Under the pieces are notes generated by a model. It did not search any database and was not told the origin of the DNA. It saw only the letters and a program-made list of their open reading frames with translations. From Parvularcula sp039033795 (lineage in GTDB: Bacteria > Pseudomonadota > Alphaproteobacteria > Caulobacterales > Parvularculaceae), in assembly GCA_039033795.1 (NCBI GenBank), contig JBCCBY010000020.1:1-18206 (forward strand): 18,206 nucleotides of DNA. Direction: 5' to 3'. Made by a program: the position numbers and the translations under genes. Of this stretch, positions 7,378 through 16,469 are shown in pieces (the stretch's first letter is position 1; each line of letters starts with the position of its first letter).

Positions 7378-10300
7378 TTATCCGACGTCATAGGCCACTG
7401 GACCGGCTGTATAAAGCAAAACTGTTCTGATCGCGCGGCCGGGGAATTTGTTGTCGATAAGCGCGCGATAGGCAGCGACTTGTTGTCGGTGAGCCTCGGG
7501 AACAGCTGATGGCTGCACAGGGACGCGGGCCGATGATTTGTACTCAAGGATCGTGATCTGGTGATCACTGATCAAAAGACGATCGATTTGCCCACTGACC
7601 ATCGTGCCGTTCACCATCCCTTGAACCGAGACTTCTGCAAGGCCGCCCGCTGTAAAAAGATCGGCTACGGAGGGGTCATCCAGAAGACCGAGAACGCTAT
7701 CCACCAATGCATCACGCTCATCGACCTCCAAAGCAAAGCGAGAAGCAGTTGCCGTGGCGATATCCGGCCACGTCGCGCGATCGCGATCAGGCAAAAGTTC
7801 AAGGAGCTTGTGCACAAGAAGGCCGCGCGTTTTCGCTCCCGCTCGTGTGGCAGCAGGATTGGCTTGATCAGAACCATCCTGCCATTCCTGACCACTGAGG
7901 GCAGATGGGAAAAGAACGGGGTCCTTGACTTCCTCAACCGCCGGGGCATGCATCCAAGAGGGAACAGCGACCACGGCCGATGGAGAGACGGTCGCGCGCT
8001 TCTCCGGCGTTATCGTACCGCTGCGCGCGTAGCGGCGGACCGATCCGCCGGTTTCAACTGCTTTTTCGGTGTAATGTTCGGACCCGGAAAGCTGAGCGAA
8101 TGCGCTCGAAGCCAACGCGTACCAAGTGTCGGGTTTGTCGTCTGGATTGCCGCCGCAAATGGTCAGCGTTTCTTCCGCACGGGTGGCCGCCACATAGAAA
8201 AGACGCCGGTACTCCTCAAGGCGCTCATCATTTCCCGCAGCACGCCATGTCGCGGTTGCTGGACAATCCTCTTTGATGCTCTGAGGCAAGAGCATAGGCA
8301 GGTCAGTCCCAAGCTTTGGGAAAGCAACCTTCACCATGGCCTCTCGGCGCCAGTGATCCGTGCTCGATTGAACATAATCTGCATCCGCAACATAGACAGC
8401 AGGCGCCTCTAAGCCCTTCGCCCCGTGGACGGTCATCACACGCACGCCGCTTCTTTCTTCACTCACCTCGCGTTTTATCTCTGCACGCATGTTTTCTGCG
8501 CGATGAAGGAATCCGTGCAGGCTCCGTGGTTCAGCATCCTCAAAGGCGAGTGCCTCATCGAGCATTGCGGCAACAGGTTCATTAAATCCGTGTCCGAGGC
8601 GCGCCATAAGCCGCGTGCGACCAGTCTCTGGATCACCGCAATCAAGCAGTGATGTCAAAAGCGCGTAAGGACCGCGGCGATTGCCCTGGTCGAGTGCTTG
8701 CTGCAATTCTATCGCCGCGCGTTGATATCGATCCGAACCCGGGGCACGATCGCGCAACACGTGCCACAGGCGCAAAGGCCCGCGGTCATGCGCCAGGTCA
8801 AACAACGCGTCTTCCGTAAAACCAAAAAACGGCGACTTCAGGAGCTCCGCTAAACTTAAGCAGTCATCCGTGTTGCACGCAAACCTCAGAAGAGCGATGA
8901 GATCCTTGACTGCAACATCATCGCCGACACGCACACGGTCCGTACCCGCGCAAGGCACGCCGGCCTCGTCCAGGGCCTTGATCACCTCACGAAAACGCGC
9001 TGACCGGCGCTGCAGCAGGATCATCACGTCCGAGGCCTCGACGGCTCGCCCACCACAGCTGGCAAGCCGTTCCTCGTTGTCAATTCGCCGCCGAACATCC
9101 TGTGCGATGGCGCGCGCCACCAAGCGGTCGATGCTGTTGTCTTGCGGAATATCGACGGGCAAATCCCAAACAGGCAGTGTCACCTTTTCGGGCTTGTCAA
9201 AAGGTGGCCAGAGCTCAACCGCACCAGGCCGGTCATTCCAACGTGCACGATGGATTTGATAGGGTGGCGGCATAGCCCCCGGCCCACCAGGCGCGAACAC
9301 CGCATCGACCACATCGAGAACGGATTGCGCGGTACGGAACGACAGAAAGAGGTCCTTTGCCACCAATCGTCCATCGAGATGAGCGTCGTAGGATTTTCGA
9401 TTGGCCTCAAAAAGAGCGGCCTCCGCTCCATTGAATGCATAGATCGATTGCTTGGGATCACCGACGACGAAGAGCGTTGGCGGCTCATCAGAACCTGCCG
9501 CTGTCGGATCAGTGTCCGTCACCTCACTGACCAATTCCGCGAAAAGACTCCATTGAGCCAGGGACGTGTCCTGCGCTTCGTCGAGGAGCACATGCCGAAT
9601 TCCCTGATCGAGTTTATAACGCACCCAAGACGCGCTGGTGTTTTGCAGCAACGCCAAGGATGCTTCGATCAAGTCATCGAAATCCAATCCGCCCCGGGCC
9701 TTCTTTTTCCCATCATACGATGTGATGCAGGCCAAAGCGAGGACGATGAAGTTTTCGTTGTCTTCAAATGCCCGCGCGGCTCGAACACGGTCTCGATACT
9801 GACTGAAATGCTCAGTTAAATCTGCCCACCGACGTTCAAAGTCGCGAACCGCCCCACGTGCGTCCTTATCACCCACATTTGAAAAGGGGTTTCCTTGAGC
9901 GTTAAAGACAAAAGCGTCGTCAGCAAATCGCGAGAGATCTTTATTCTGAAGATCATGCTCCATTTTATGCGCCAGCTTTCGCGCCTTCGGCCCACCTTCA
10001 GCAAAAACAGCAATCACCTCACGGACAAAGATCAAATCAAGCTTGTCTCGGCAGGCTTGCTGCAAGGAGTCGTGGGTATCATCTGGACCAACGCCAAATG
10101 CCTCACGGAGTGCACTGTCCATCGTACCAGGATCAATACCGGTGAACGAGAGGAGCCCACGGCTCTTTGTCGAGAAAGCCGTGAGCGCGGACTCCAAACT
10201 GGGAGTCACAGAAAACCCATCGTCCGTCTCGCCCTGAAATCGAGACGCAACGGCGACCAATTGATCATGAAGCGGGTGGCCCGGTTGAGATGCGGATGCT

Positions 10301-10803
10301 GCCACCTCGCGCACGGCTTCGCGCAAAAGGCGCGCGGCCTCGTCATCCTCTAGAGCGCGAAAACCGAGGGTAAGACCAGCCTCTGCAGGAAAACGACCGA
10401 GAAGGGACGCACAGAAACTATGGATCGTCTGGATCTTCAATCCGCCCGGCGTCTCCAAGGCCTGGGCAAAGAGGCGCCTTGCCCGTGGGAGTTCGCTTGG
10501 CTTTGGTTCCTCGCCCGTGACGTTCGCAATCGCTACCGACAATTGATTGTCAGGCACCAAGGCCCATTCACTCAGTAATGAGAGCAAACGATCGGCCATC
10601 TCCGATGCAGCAGCTTTGGTGAAGGTGATACAAACAATGGTGTGCGGAGGAGCTCCAGCCAAAAGCTGCCGAATAACACGGCGAACCAAAAGATAGGTCT
10701 TCCCAGTGCCGGCATTGGCTGAAACCCACGACGATCGGTGTGGGTCACCCACCGCTCGCTGGATGGCGGCGGTGCGGGAAAGATCGTCGAGCCCATCAAC
10801 CAT
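7378..10803 (-). CDS. addA: double-strand break repair helicase-nuclease subunit AddA (alphaproteobacterial type)
   Basis: AddA is the motor and one of the two nucleases of the AddAB complex, which resects double-strand breaks for RecA, the RecBCD equivalent in these bacteria. The 1141-residue protein has UvrD-type helicase motifs in order. These are Walker A ANAGTGKT (29-36), TFTKAAASEM (60-69), IQTIHSF, GLDFDDLI (372-379), LLDEAQDT (406-413), GDPKQSIYAF (448-457), VMTVHGAKGLE and YVAATRAEE. The C-terminal RecB-like nuclease shows Asp1074, EYK at 1087-1089 and QxxxY at 1108-1112, so both activities look intact. The ATG at 10803 overlaps the addB stop by eight bases (ATGGTTGA). Length and order after addB are typical. 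Confidence 0.96.
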   Translation of the reverse strand: MVDGLDDLSRTAAIQRAVGDPHRSSWVSANAGTGKTYLLVRRVIRQLLAGAPPHTIVCITFTKAAASEMADRLLSLLSEWALVPDNQLSVAIANVTGEEPKPSELPRARRLFAQALETPGGLKIQTIHSFCASLLGRFPAEAGLTLGFRALEDDEAARLLREAVREVAASASQPGHPLHDQLVAVASRFQGETDDGFSVTPSLESALTAFSTKSRGLLSFTGIDPGTMDSALREAFGVGPDDTHDSLQQACRDKLDLIFVREVIAVFAEGGPKARKLAHKMEHDLQNKDLSRFADDAFVFNAQGNPFSNVGDKDARGAVRDFERRWADLTEHFSQYRDRVRAARAFEDNENFIVLALACITSYDGKKKARGGLDFDDLIEASLALLQNTSASWVRYKLDQGIRHVLLDEAQDTSLAQWSLFAELVSEVTDTDPTAAGSDEPPTLFVVGDPKQSIYAFNGAEAALFEANRKSYDAHLDGRLVAKDLFLSFRTAQSVLDVVDAVFAPGGPGAMPPPYQIHRARWNDRPGAVELWPPFDKPEKVTLPVWDLPVDIPQDNSIDRLVARAIAQDVRRRIDNEERLASCGGRAVEASDVMILLQRRSARFREVIKALDEAGVPCAGTDRVRVGDDVAVKDLIALLRFACNTDDCLSLAELLKSPFFGFTEDALFDLAHDRGPLRLWHVLRDRAPGSDRYQRAAIELQQALDQGNRRGPYALLTSLLDCGDPETGRTRLMARLGHGFNEPVAAMLDEALAFEDAEPRSLHGFLHRAENMRAEIKREVSEERSGVRVMTVHGAKGLEAPAVYVADADYVQSSTDHWRREAMVKVAFPKLGTDLPMLLPQSIKEDCPATATWRAAGNDERLEEYRRLFYVAATRAEETLTICGGNPDDKPDTWYALASSAFAQLSGSEHYTEKAVETGGSVRRYARSGTITPEKRATVSPSAVVAVPSWMHAPAVEEVKDPVLFPSALSGQEWQDGSDQANPAATRAGAKTRGLLVHKLLELLPDRDRATWPDIATATASRFALEVDERDALVDSVLGLLDDPSVADLFTAGGLAEVSVQGMVNGTMVSGQIDRLLISDHQITILEYKSSARVPVQPSAVPEAHRQQVAAYRALIDNKFPGRAIRTVLLYTAGPVAYDVG

Positions 10804-13800
10804 CAGACGACCTCACCCACTCTCCCCGCCGCGCAAGATGGTCAAAATCACCAACGATATGGCTTTCAAACGGCCTGACCTGGCTTGGCATCGGAGCCTG
10901 CGTTAAAACCTGCTCTTGAAGCCAGGCACGAAAGCCAACCTCGAAATTCGCCAACCGATCGGCCAAGTCTTCACCTCTCGCTACGGCACTGTTCCGTGAT
11001 ATATTTTCCCTAAACGGATCTGTTACGCGGTTGAGGGGAAGAAAGGAGACCTGCCAGACGGGACCTTCTGGGCAACCTTCAAACCCGCCTTGCTGCGCCA
11101 TCAGTGCAGAGAGAAAGAGTTGCGGTGTAAAGCCTGCAGCTTCTGTCTTGAGCGATGAGCCAGCGCCGGTTTTGTAGTCGATCAGATGATAGCCCTCTGA
11201 CGTCTGGTCAATTCGATCTGCACGCGCATTGATCGTTATGTCTTCTTTGCCAAACATGATCGATAGCTGACCGGCGACCTCCACGGCAAGAGGTTCTGAC
11301 AAAGCCGCAGCGGCTGCTTGAAAGGCACCGAAGGCCGTGATCGCCCGATCCAAAAACCGTCCATTCAGTACCCGTTGAACCGGCGGTATATCAAAGACTT
11401 CGAGAACGGATGGCATAAGAACTTGCAACTGCTCTTGGATCTCAAGCGCTGAACCTGTGATGCCTGATCGCATGGCCTCTTCAAGCAGTGCATGGATCAA
11501 CGTGCCGCGATCAGCAGGAGAAAACGGCGCATCGTAACGATGCATCGGATTTAAACGCAAAATTCGCTTAGCATAGATCGCATACGGATCTCGGCGCCAT
11601 GTTCCCACTTCACTCACCGAAAGCTTCCTTGGGCGATGCGCGGGCGCAGGCGCGGGCGCTGGACGCAGGGCTGGCTGCGGATCATGCACCGCCTCATAGC
11701 GTGCTCGGCGCCAGGCTCTCAGACGCCGATCCACAAACACAGGCTCTGCTGCATTACCGAGGGCACGGATAAAACTCTCTAGTCGAACCATAAACCGAGA
11801 GGGTTTTGCCGGCGATCGGCCCTGACGCTCCGCACGCGTTAAAAGAACATGTGGCGCACAGGCAAAACTGGCGAAATCATGGGCGACGCGGCCCACATCT
11901 TGATCAGGTGATGGCAACCCAAGGGCCCGACGCATACCGCGGGATAAAAAGGGATCAACGATTTCATCACCGGGCCACACCCCTTCTTGTAATCCGCTGA
12001 CAACGATCAGATCAGCGTTCTGAAGACGTGCCTCAAGCACTCCATAAATGGCAAGGCGAGGATGCTGGCCGCCAGGGGGGCGAAACGCTGGCCCCTGAAG
12101 GAGCGCATCGAAAAGATCTGGATACTGCTCTATAGAAACGAAAGGAAGGAGTTCAGCACGCGCCTGAAGTGCCTCAAGGTGATCCTCCAACACTTCCCCA
12201 TCCTCAAATCGGAAAAGAAGATCCTCCCCCGCCTCGTCGGGCCGAGCGGCCAGTTGCGCCGCAATCGCAAGGTGGGCACGAAGCAAGCCGTGGCCGGAGG
12301 GTTCCATCGCCGAAAGGTGGGTCTCAAAAACTGACGCCAAACGCTCAACCAGGTCGTAGGCCCGCGCGGCCTCCTCGCGTGACGAACGCCTGGCAGCGGG
12401 TCGCCAGGCATCATGCAGTGAACTCTTGAGCCCATCCCAACCGTCCCGTGGTGCGCGGCCACGAAGCCATTGATCGAGGCTTTTGACCATGGGTACACGA
12501 TCTTTAGAGTTAAGCCCAAGCCCAAACAACTGGTGATGAATAAGACCGGCTAATGCAACGGGATCGGATGGTTTTGCCATCACGCGGGCGACTAGACGCA
12601 AAAAAGTGGCCCGGAAAGAGCCCATAAGGGGGGCGCCGCCACTGTCGTCGATATCAATGCCCCAACCCCGCATTTTGGCGGCGACACGGCGCCCTAAGGC
12701 CCGGTCCGCTGTCACAAGAAAGGCTGTCTTGTGCGGCTCTGCCAACACCGATCGGAGCGTGAGCGCCACAAAATCAGCCTCTTCTTCCTGGTCCTTGGCA
12801 ATGGCGATTTCCAAACCCTGGCACGCATTGGGCGCACGGCCTTCTTCATCAAAACGGAAAAAGCGTTCGTACCACGTGTCAGTGGCATCAGCGGGGGTCA
12901 GCGCTAAGGATATCAACCGTCTACGGTCGTTCTCTCCTCGGATCGATACCGTCGGCAGTTCACGGATGCTCGCGCGACCAAGGCCATCAAAATCACTTTC
13001 GAGGAATTCCTTATACGCATGTTGCGGGTGCGGGGCTTCAATTTTTGACCAGTCCTCCTCTGTCATATCACGGTCAACACCTGGCAGGATGACCGCGCCC
13101 ATCGGGGCGAGCGCGATGGCCTTTAAGAACGCAGCTGACGACGGCGTTGTGCCGATAAACCCAGCAGCGATCGCCGGCGCAGCGCGATCGACCTTTGCCG
13201 CGTTCATCGCGACAGCATCCAAAACTTCTTTTCGTCGACGGCGCGGATCCGCCAATCCTTCGTTATCGAGCCAACGAGGCCAAGCCTGGGACGCCAGGCC
13301 GACCACCGAAAGCACATCTTGCCAGTGATCGGCACTCTCAGCGATTGCTGGATCATCGCTCAGGGCTGCGAGCATCGATGGTGTGACATCATGCTCCGTC
13401 AAAAGATCATAGGTCCGGGCGAGTTCGTCGGCAGCGCGTAACGAAGCTGCCCAATCGGGCACACCGGATGATACCTTCGCCCGCGCATCGCGATAAATCG
13501 CTGCGAGTTTGAGGCGTTTCGTTGCCGCGCTTGGGGCTTCTGGGAAAGGGCCCAGGCGAAGCTCCGCATCAAGACTGACGAGGTCGTCTTCGCCTAGATC
13601 GGCCACCGCAACAAGCCGCGGCAGAAAAAGTGTTTCACCCCGCGCGCGACGCGAGAAGCTCTCCCGCAACGCCCTAACAGCACGTCGACTGGGAAGAAAA
13701 ACCGTTGTTTGCGGAAGAATGTGATCATCGAGATCGCTGAGCAAAACAGCGACGAGATCATCAAAAAAGGGACGCCCCGGCGCCAGCGAGAAGAGATGCG

Positions 13801-13837
13801 GCGCCGTCCACGCCAAGAGCTCATCGGTGCGGATCAC
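10796..13837 (-). CDS. addB: double-strand break repair protein AddB (alphaproteobacterial type)
   Basis: AddB is the partner of AddA. It has a helicase-like fold and a second RecB-type nuclease that cuts the other strand. The 1013-residue product begins with a GTG (13837), 21 bases after the stop of the upstream gene, which lies in the same frame, so no longer version exists. The N-terminal FLPSRRAVRALRE replaces a normal Walker A, which fits alphaproteobacterial AddB, whose helicase half is probably not an ATPase. The nuclease is intact by sequence: DRIDQTSEGYHLIDYKTG gives Asp874, Asp887 and Lys889. I count only three cysteines, too few for the four-Cys iron-sulfur cluster of Firmicute AddB. 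The gene end overlaps addA by eight bases. Confidence 0.95.
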   Translation of the reverse strand: MIRTDELLAWTAPHLFSLAPGRPFFDDLVAVLLSDLDDHILPQTTVFLPSRRAVRALRESFSRRARGETLFLPRLVAVADLGEDDLVSLDAELRLGPFPEAPSAATKRLKLAAIYRDARAKVSSGVPDWAASLRAADELARTYDLLTEHDVTPSMLAALSDDPAIAESADHWQDVLSVVGLASQAWPRWLDNEGLADPRRRRKEVLDAVAMNAAKVDRAAPAIAAGFIGTTPSSAAFLKAIALAPMGAVILPGVDRDMTEEDWSKIEAPHPQHAYKEFLESDFDGLGRASIRELPTVSIRGENDRRRLISLALTPADATDTWYERFFRFDEEGRAPNACQGLEIAIAKDQEEEADFVALTLRSVLAEPHKTAFLVTADRALGRRVAAKMRGWGIDIDDSGGAPLMGSFRATFLRLVARVMAKPSDPVALAGLIHHQLFGLGLNSKDRVPMVKSLDQWLRGRAPRDGWDGLKSSLHDAWRPAARRSSREEAARAYDLVERLASVFETHLSAMEPSGHGLLRAHLAIAAQLAARPDEAGEDLLFRFEDGEVLEDHLEALQARAELLPFVSIEQYPDLFDALLQGPAFRPPGGQHPRLAIYGVLEARLQNADLIVVSGLQEGVWPGDEIVDPFLSRGMRRALGLPSPDQDVGRVAHDFASFACAPHVLLTRAERQGRSPAKPSRFMVRLESFIRALGNAAEPVFVDRRLRAWRRARYEAVHDPQPALRPAPAPAPAHRPRKLSVSEVGTWRRDPYAIYAKRILRLNPMHRYDAPFSPADRGTLIHALLEEAMRSGITGSALEIQEQLQVLMPSVLEVFDIPPVQRVLNGRFLDRAITAFGAFQAAAAALSEPLAVEVAGQLSIMFGKEDITINARADRIDQTSEGYHLIDYKTGAGSSLKTEAAGFTPQLFLSALMAQQGGFEGCPEGPVWQVSFLPLNRVTDPFRENISRNSAVARGEDLADRLANFEVGFRAWLQEQVLTQAPMPSQVRPFESHIVGDFDHLARRGEWVRSSDG

Positions 13838-13858
13838 TGAAGGCCGCCCATTCGGATG

Positions 13859-14563
13859 TCAGCTGTTGGCCAGTCGCCTCTCGGCCTCCGCATGCCCTTC
13901 GGGATCACCGACATGCATCCATCCGCCGTCGTAAACGACCCCCCGAAACCGGCCTTGCTCCTGCGCTTTCGCCCAAAAGGCTCGGGTCGAGACAGGTTCC
14001 GCCCTGGCGCCAGAGAAAAGGTTCGGACGCAGAATTTGAAGGCCAGTGAAAATAAACGCTTCGCCGTTCTCTTTTGGTAGGATCGAGCCGTCGCCGGCCA
14101 GCGCGAAATCCCCGTTGCCTTGATAACCCGAGGCCTGATCAACCCGTGCGAGGAGCAAAAGCGCATCGGTGTCGTCATCCCACCGGTTTTTAAGAACGTC
14201 CGTCGCCGCATGGTCGCCTTCAAGAAGGATCGAGTCGGTGTTGGTGCAAAAAAACGGCGCCGACCCAAGGAGCGGCAAAGCTTTGACGATGCCGCCCCCG
14301 GTTTCAAGGCGCTCTTCCCGTTCGTCTGAGATGAGGATTTCCACATCCGTCCGGCCCCGCAGGTGTGCTTCGAGCCGATCCGCCATGTGGTGGACATTGA
14401 CCACCACCCTGGAAACACCGCCGCGACGAAGCGTGCCCAGAGCGTGGTCGATGAGCGCCCGCCCACATACCTTGATCAAGGGTTTGGGCGTCTCTGGATC
14501 AAGACGGCGGATACGCGTGCCAAGGCCCGCCGCCAGGACCATCGCGGTCGTGATCTCAACCAT
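13859..14563 (-). CDS. murU: nucleotidyltransferase, probable N-acetylmuramate-1-phosphate uridylyltransferase (MurU-like)
   Basis: The 234-residue protein is a sugar-1-phosphate nucleotidyltransferase. It has AMVLAAGLGTRIR at the N-terminus, PKPLI (26-30) with the catalytic-type Lys, ETGGGI (87-92) for the base and sugar, and NTD (108-110) with the metal-binding Asp. In Pseudomonas-type peptidoglycan recycling, MurU makes UDP-MurNAc from MurNAc-1-phosphate supplied by AmgK, bypassing fosfomycin-sensitive MurA. The gene directly follows an AmgK-like kinase here, which is the main reason for preferring this over a general sugar nucleotidyltransferase. The frame is open to 14581, but the ATG at 14563 puts the GLGTR motif at the usual place and overlaps the kinase stop as ATGGTTGA. 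addB follows after 21 bases. Confidence 0.82.
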   Translation of the reverse strand: MVEITTAMVLAAGLGTRIRRLDPETPKPLIKVCGRALIDHALGTLRRGGVSRVVVNVHHMADRLEAHLRGRTDVEILISDEREERLETGGGIVKALPLLGSAPFFCTNTDSILLEGDHAATDVLKNRWDDDTDALLLLARVDQASGYQGNGDFALAGDGSILPKENGEAFIFTGLQILRPNLFSGARAEPVSTRAFWAKAQEQGRFRGVVYDGGWMHVGDPEGHAEAERRLANS

Positions 14564-15629
14564 GCAGCAATTCCGGTGCAATGTCCTTGATCACCATACG
14601 CACGGGATGAACCGCAGGGCGCTCGAGATCCTCAGCGAAGAACCTGCGCACCCGCGGCAAGAGATCGAGGTAACGGCGCTTGCCATCGCGATGGGCGAGG
14701 CGCGCAAAAATCCCCAGGATTTTGGCGTTCCGTTGGGCTGCCAAGATCGCGTAGTCTTGAGCGAAGGCGCTGGGATCATCGGCTCCTGCGAGCCCTCGTT
14801 GGTAGAGGCTCTGTCTGACGTCCGGAGCAACATCGCGGCGAGCATCCTCGATCAGCGACGCCCAGTCATACGCGGCCTGGCCCACCATCAGGTCCTGAAA
14901 GTCAATGACCCCAACCCGGTCGCCACAAACCATCAGATTGTCGGCATGAAAGTCTCGATGAACCCAGCTGACCGGCGGTGACAGCGTGCTGATCACCAAT
15001 GACCAAGCATCCGCCAATCGAGCCCGTTCTGCAGCAGAGAGGTCGCGCTCCAAGACTTTGGGAACGTACCACTCGGCCAAAAGGCCAGCTTCCGTTTCTA
15101 AGGCAAAGGCATCGTAGGTTTGAAAAACCCAGCCGTGGTGTCGGCCCCGGACCGCTCGGCAGGAGCGCAAGGCGTCGAGCGCGTCCGCAGCGGCCCCATA
15201 AAGGCGCTCCTCCACGCCTTCAGTGAATGACGCCAAAGCCACCCGTTGATCGCCGAGGTCTTCGACGATGCCAAAGCCGTTGGCGGCATCCATCTCCACC
15301 ATGGACGGAACCAAAAGCCCGCACTGATCAAGGATGACGGAGGCGGCGTGGTAGGCAGGAAGCGCGTTACCAGGCCCCCTCACCATGGCCACATATCCAA
15401 GCGCCCGGCGCTCCTCGTTGCTCGCAGTTGGTGGGCACGGCGGCTCTAACGACGCCGTGGGCGCATCCATCAGAAGCGCTTGGTGGGGGCCTCCGATAAG
15501 GCGGAAATACTGCCGGATCGACGCATCGGAACCAAGCGGCTCGACGCTCGCCTCAGCCCAGGGTGTTGATGCGAGAAAGCGCGCGCGCGCCTCATCGCGG
15601 CTCGTTTTTTTCTCAGCAGCAGCAATCAT
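14556..15629 (-). CDS. amgK: aminoglycoside phosphotransferase-fold kinase, probable N-acetylmuramate/N-acetylglucosamine kinase (AmgK-like)
   Basis: The 357-residue protein has the APH fold. It shows GSDASIRQYFRL (33-44, nucleotide-binding strand region), IVEDLGDQRV, the catalytic loop HRDFHADN (224-231, with Asp226 or Asp230 and Asn231) and the metal-binding IDFQD (242-246). Proteins of this type beside murU phosphorylate MurNAc and GlcNAc at C1 during cell-wall recycling, and I infer that role from the pair. The frame is open 11 codons further upstream, but the ATG at 15629 overlaps the tsaE stop in an ATGA arrangement typical of translational coupling. The stop overlaps the next gene by eight bases. 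It is unlikely to be a resistance enzyme, given its conserved housekeeping context. Confidence 0.83.
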   Translation of the reverse strand: MIAAAEKKTSRDEARARFLASTPWAEASVEPLGSDASIRQYFRLIGGPHQALLMDAPTASLEPPCPPTASNEERRALGYVAMVRGPGNALPAYHAASVILDQCGLLVPSMVEMDAANGFGIVEDLGDQRVALASFTEGVEERLYGAAADALDALRSCRAVRGRHHGWVFQTYDAFALETEAGLLAEWYVPKVLERDLSAAERARLADAWSLVISTLSPPVSWVHRDFHADNLMVCGDRVGVIDFQDLMVGQAAYDWASLIEDARRDVAPDVRQSLYQRGLAGADDPSAFAQDYAILAAQRNAKILGIFARLAHRDGKRRYLDLLPRVRRFFAEDLERPAVHPVRMVIKDIAPELLHG

Positions 15630-16087
15630 GCGCTCTCCCAACGCTCCAGGCGTTTTGTCCATTCCTCGCCCTTCGGGCGCATCACAATCTCGCGGCCCTC
15701 ACCTGCCTCAGAAATCGTCACATCGAGCCGTTCAAAGGGCAGCAAGTCATCGGCCCGATCTGGCCACTCAATGAGCGTGATGCCGTCGCCCATCATATCG
15801 TCCAGCCCGAGCTCCAGCACCTCCGCTGGGTTCTCCAAGCGGTAAAGATCGACGTGAAAGATGGGAGTTTCGAATTCGTAAGTCTCAACCAGCGCAAATG
15901 TAGGGCTTGGAACGTCAATAACGGCTCCGGCGCGCGCGCGGATCAAGGATCGAACGAGGGTCGTTTTGCCAGCGCCAAGGACGCCGGTGAAGGTCACACA
16001 ATCGCCAGCCCGCAGTTGATGGCCAAGATGCGCACCTAGCACTTCAGTCTGCTTTACGGTGGGACAAAGACGTAGCACCAAACTCAT
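15626..16087 (-). CDS. tsaE: tRNA threonylcarbamoyladenosine biosynthesis ATPase TsaE
   Basis: TsaE is the small P-loop ATPase that drives the TsaB-TsaD complex in t6A37 tRNA modification. The 153-residue protein has Walker A GVLGAGKTT (35-43), the switch SPTFALVETYE, the HVDLYRLE strand and LIEWPDR near the C-terminus, all in family order. The ATG at 16087 is preferred. A GTG one codon upstream (16090) is also possible and sits directly against AAGG. It is the first gene of the minus-strand run to addA and overlaps the kinase gene by four bases (ATGA). Its partner gene tsaD lies about 14 kb away on the same strand. It is divergent from the ferredoxin gene. Confidence 0.95.
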   Translation of the reverse strand: MSLVLRLCPTVKQTEVLGAHLGHQLRAGDCVTFTGVLGAGKTTLVRSLIRARAGAVIDVPSPTFALVETYEFETPIFHVDLYRLENPAEVLELGLDDMMGDGITLIEWPDRADDLLPFERLDVTISEAGEGREIVMRPKGEEWTKRLERWESA

Positions 16088-16148
16088 CACCTTGCGAAAG
16101 CTGGACGCGACACGCTACTCCATCTGTGACGAGAGAGGAAAGACAACC
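16088..16148. promoter_or_regulatory. divergent tsaE / ferredoxin intergenic region
   Basis: These 61 bases separate the tsaE operon (minus) from the ferredoxin gene (plus), so promoters of both must lie in or next to them. A good ribosome binding site, AGAGGA at 16134-16139, stands nine bases before the GTG of the ferredoxin and decides that start. A TTGCGA (16092-16097) followed after 17 bases by CTACTC is a poor promoter match, and I do not call it. I see no SOS-type GTTC-N7-GTTC box. Confidence 0.4.
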
Positions 16149-16469
16149 GTGGTTCAAATCACCTACATCGAACATGACGGCACGGAGCATAATGTCGACG
16201 CCGAAGCTGGCATGACTCTGATGGAAGTGGCCGTGAAAAACGGAATTCCGGGGATCGATGCTGATTGCGGCGGCGCTTGTGCATGCGCCACGTGTCACGT
16301 CTATGTCGACGAGACCTTCATGCAGGTGACGGGGGAACCTTCGGCCATGGAAGAGTCGATGCTCGACTTCGCATCAGAGCGCCAAGACACCTCCCGTCTT
16401 AGCTGCCAGGTCGGTGTGTCTGATAAGCTTGAGGGTCTCAAAGTCAAACTCCCCGAATTTCAAGGTTGA
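16149..16469 (+). CDS. adrenodoxin-type [2Fe-2S] ferredoxin
   Basis: The 106-residue protein is a vertebrate-type (adrenodoxin/FdxB-like) ferredoxin, a soluble one-electron carrier. In alphaproteobacteria such proteins serve iron-sulfur assembly or cytochrome P450 and heme-related oxygenases, and the partner here is unknown. The cluster ligands are Cys40, Cys46, Cys49 and Cys86, with spacing C-x5-C-x2-C-x36-C exactly as in adrenodoxin, within DADCGGACACATCHVYVD. An additional Cys44 lies inside the loop. The frame is open upstream to 16059, but the family N-terminus (xxITYIEHDG) begins at the GTG at 16149, which has AGAGGA nine bases before it. The stop overlaps the mmcB start (TTGA), and the gene is divergent from tsaE. 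Confidence 0.93.
   Translation: MVQITYIEHDGTEHNVDAEAGMTLMEVAVKNGIPGIDADCGGACACATCHVYVDETFMQVTGEPSAMEESMLDFASERQDTSRLSCQVGVSDKLEGLKVKLPEFQG

Noticed and set aside
7561..8412. 283-codon plus-strand open frame opposite addA
   Set aside because: It is antisense to intact addA, with Arg/Cys-rich composition and no domain signature. Similar frames opposite addB and amgK (12606-13328, 14169-14981) are rejected for the same reason.
13834..14466. Open frame on the minus strand within the murU region
   Set aside because: It lies in a different frame of the same strand as the nucleotidyltransferase, which has clear catalytic motifs. Its own translation is Trp/Arg/Ser-rich and has no family signature.
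14556..15629. Aminoglycoside resistance phosphotransferase
   Set aside because: The fold is shared, but the gene is embedded between tsaE and a MurU-like gene with coupled overlaps, which points to sugar kinase housekeeping function rather than an acquired resistance gene.
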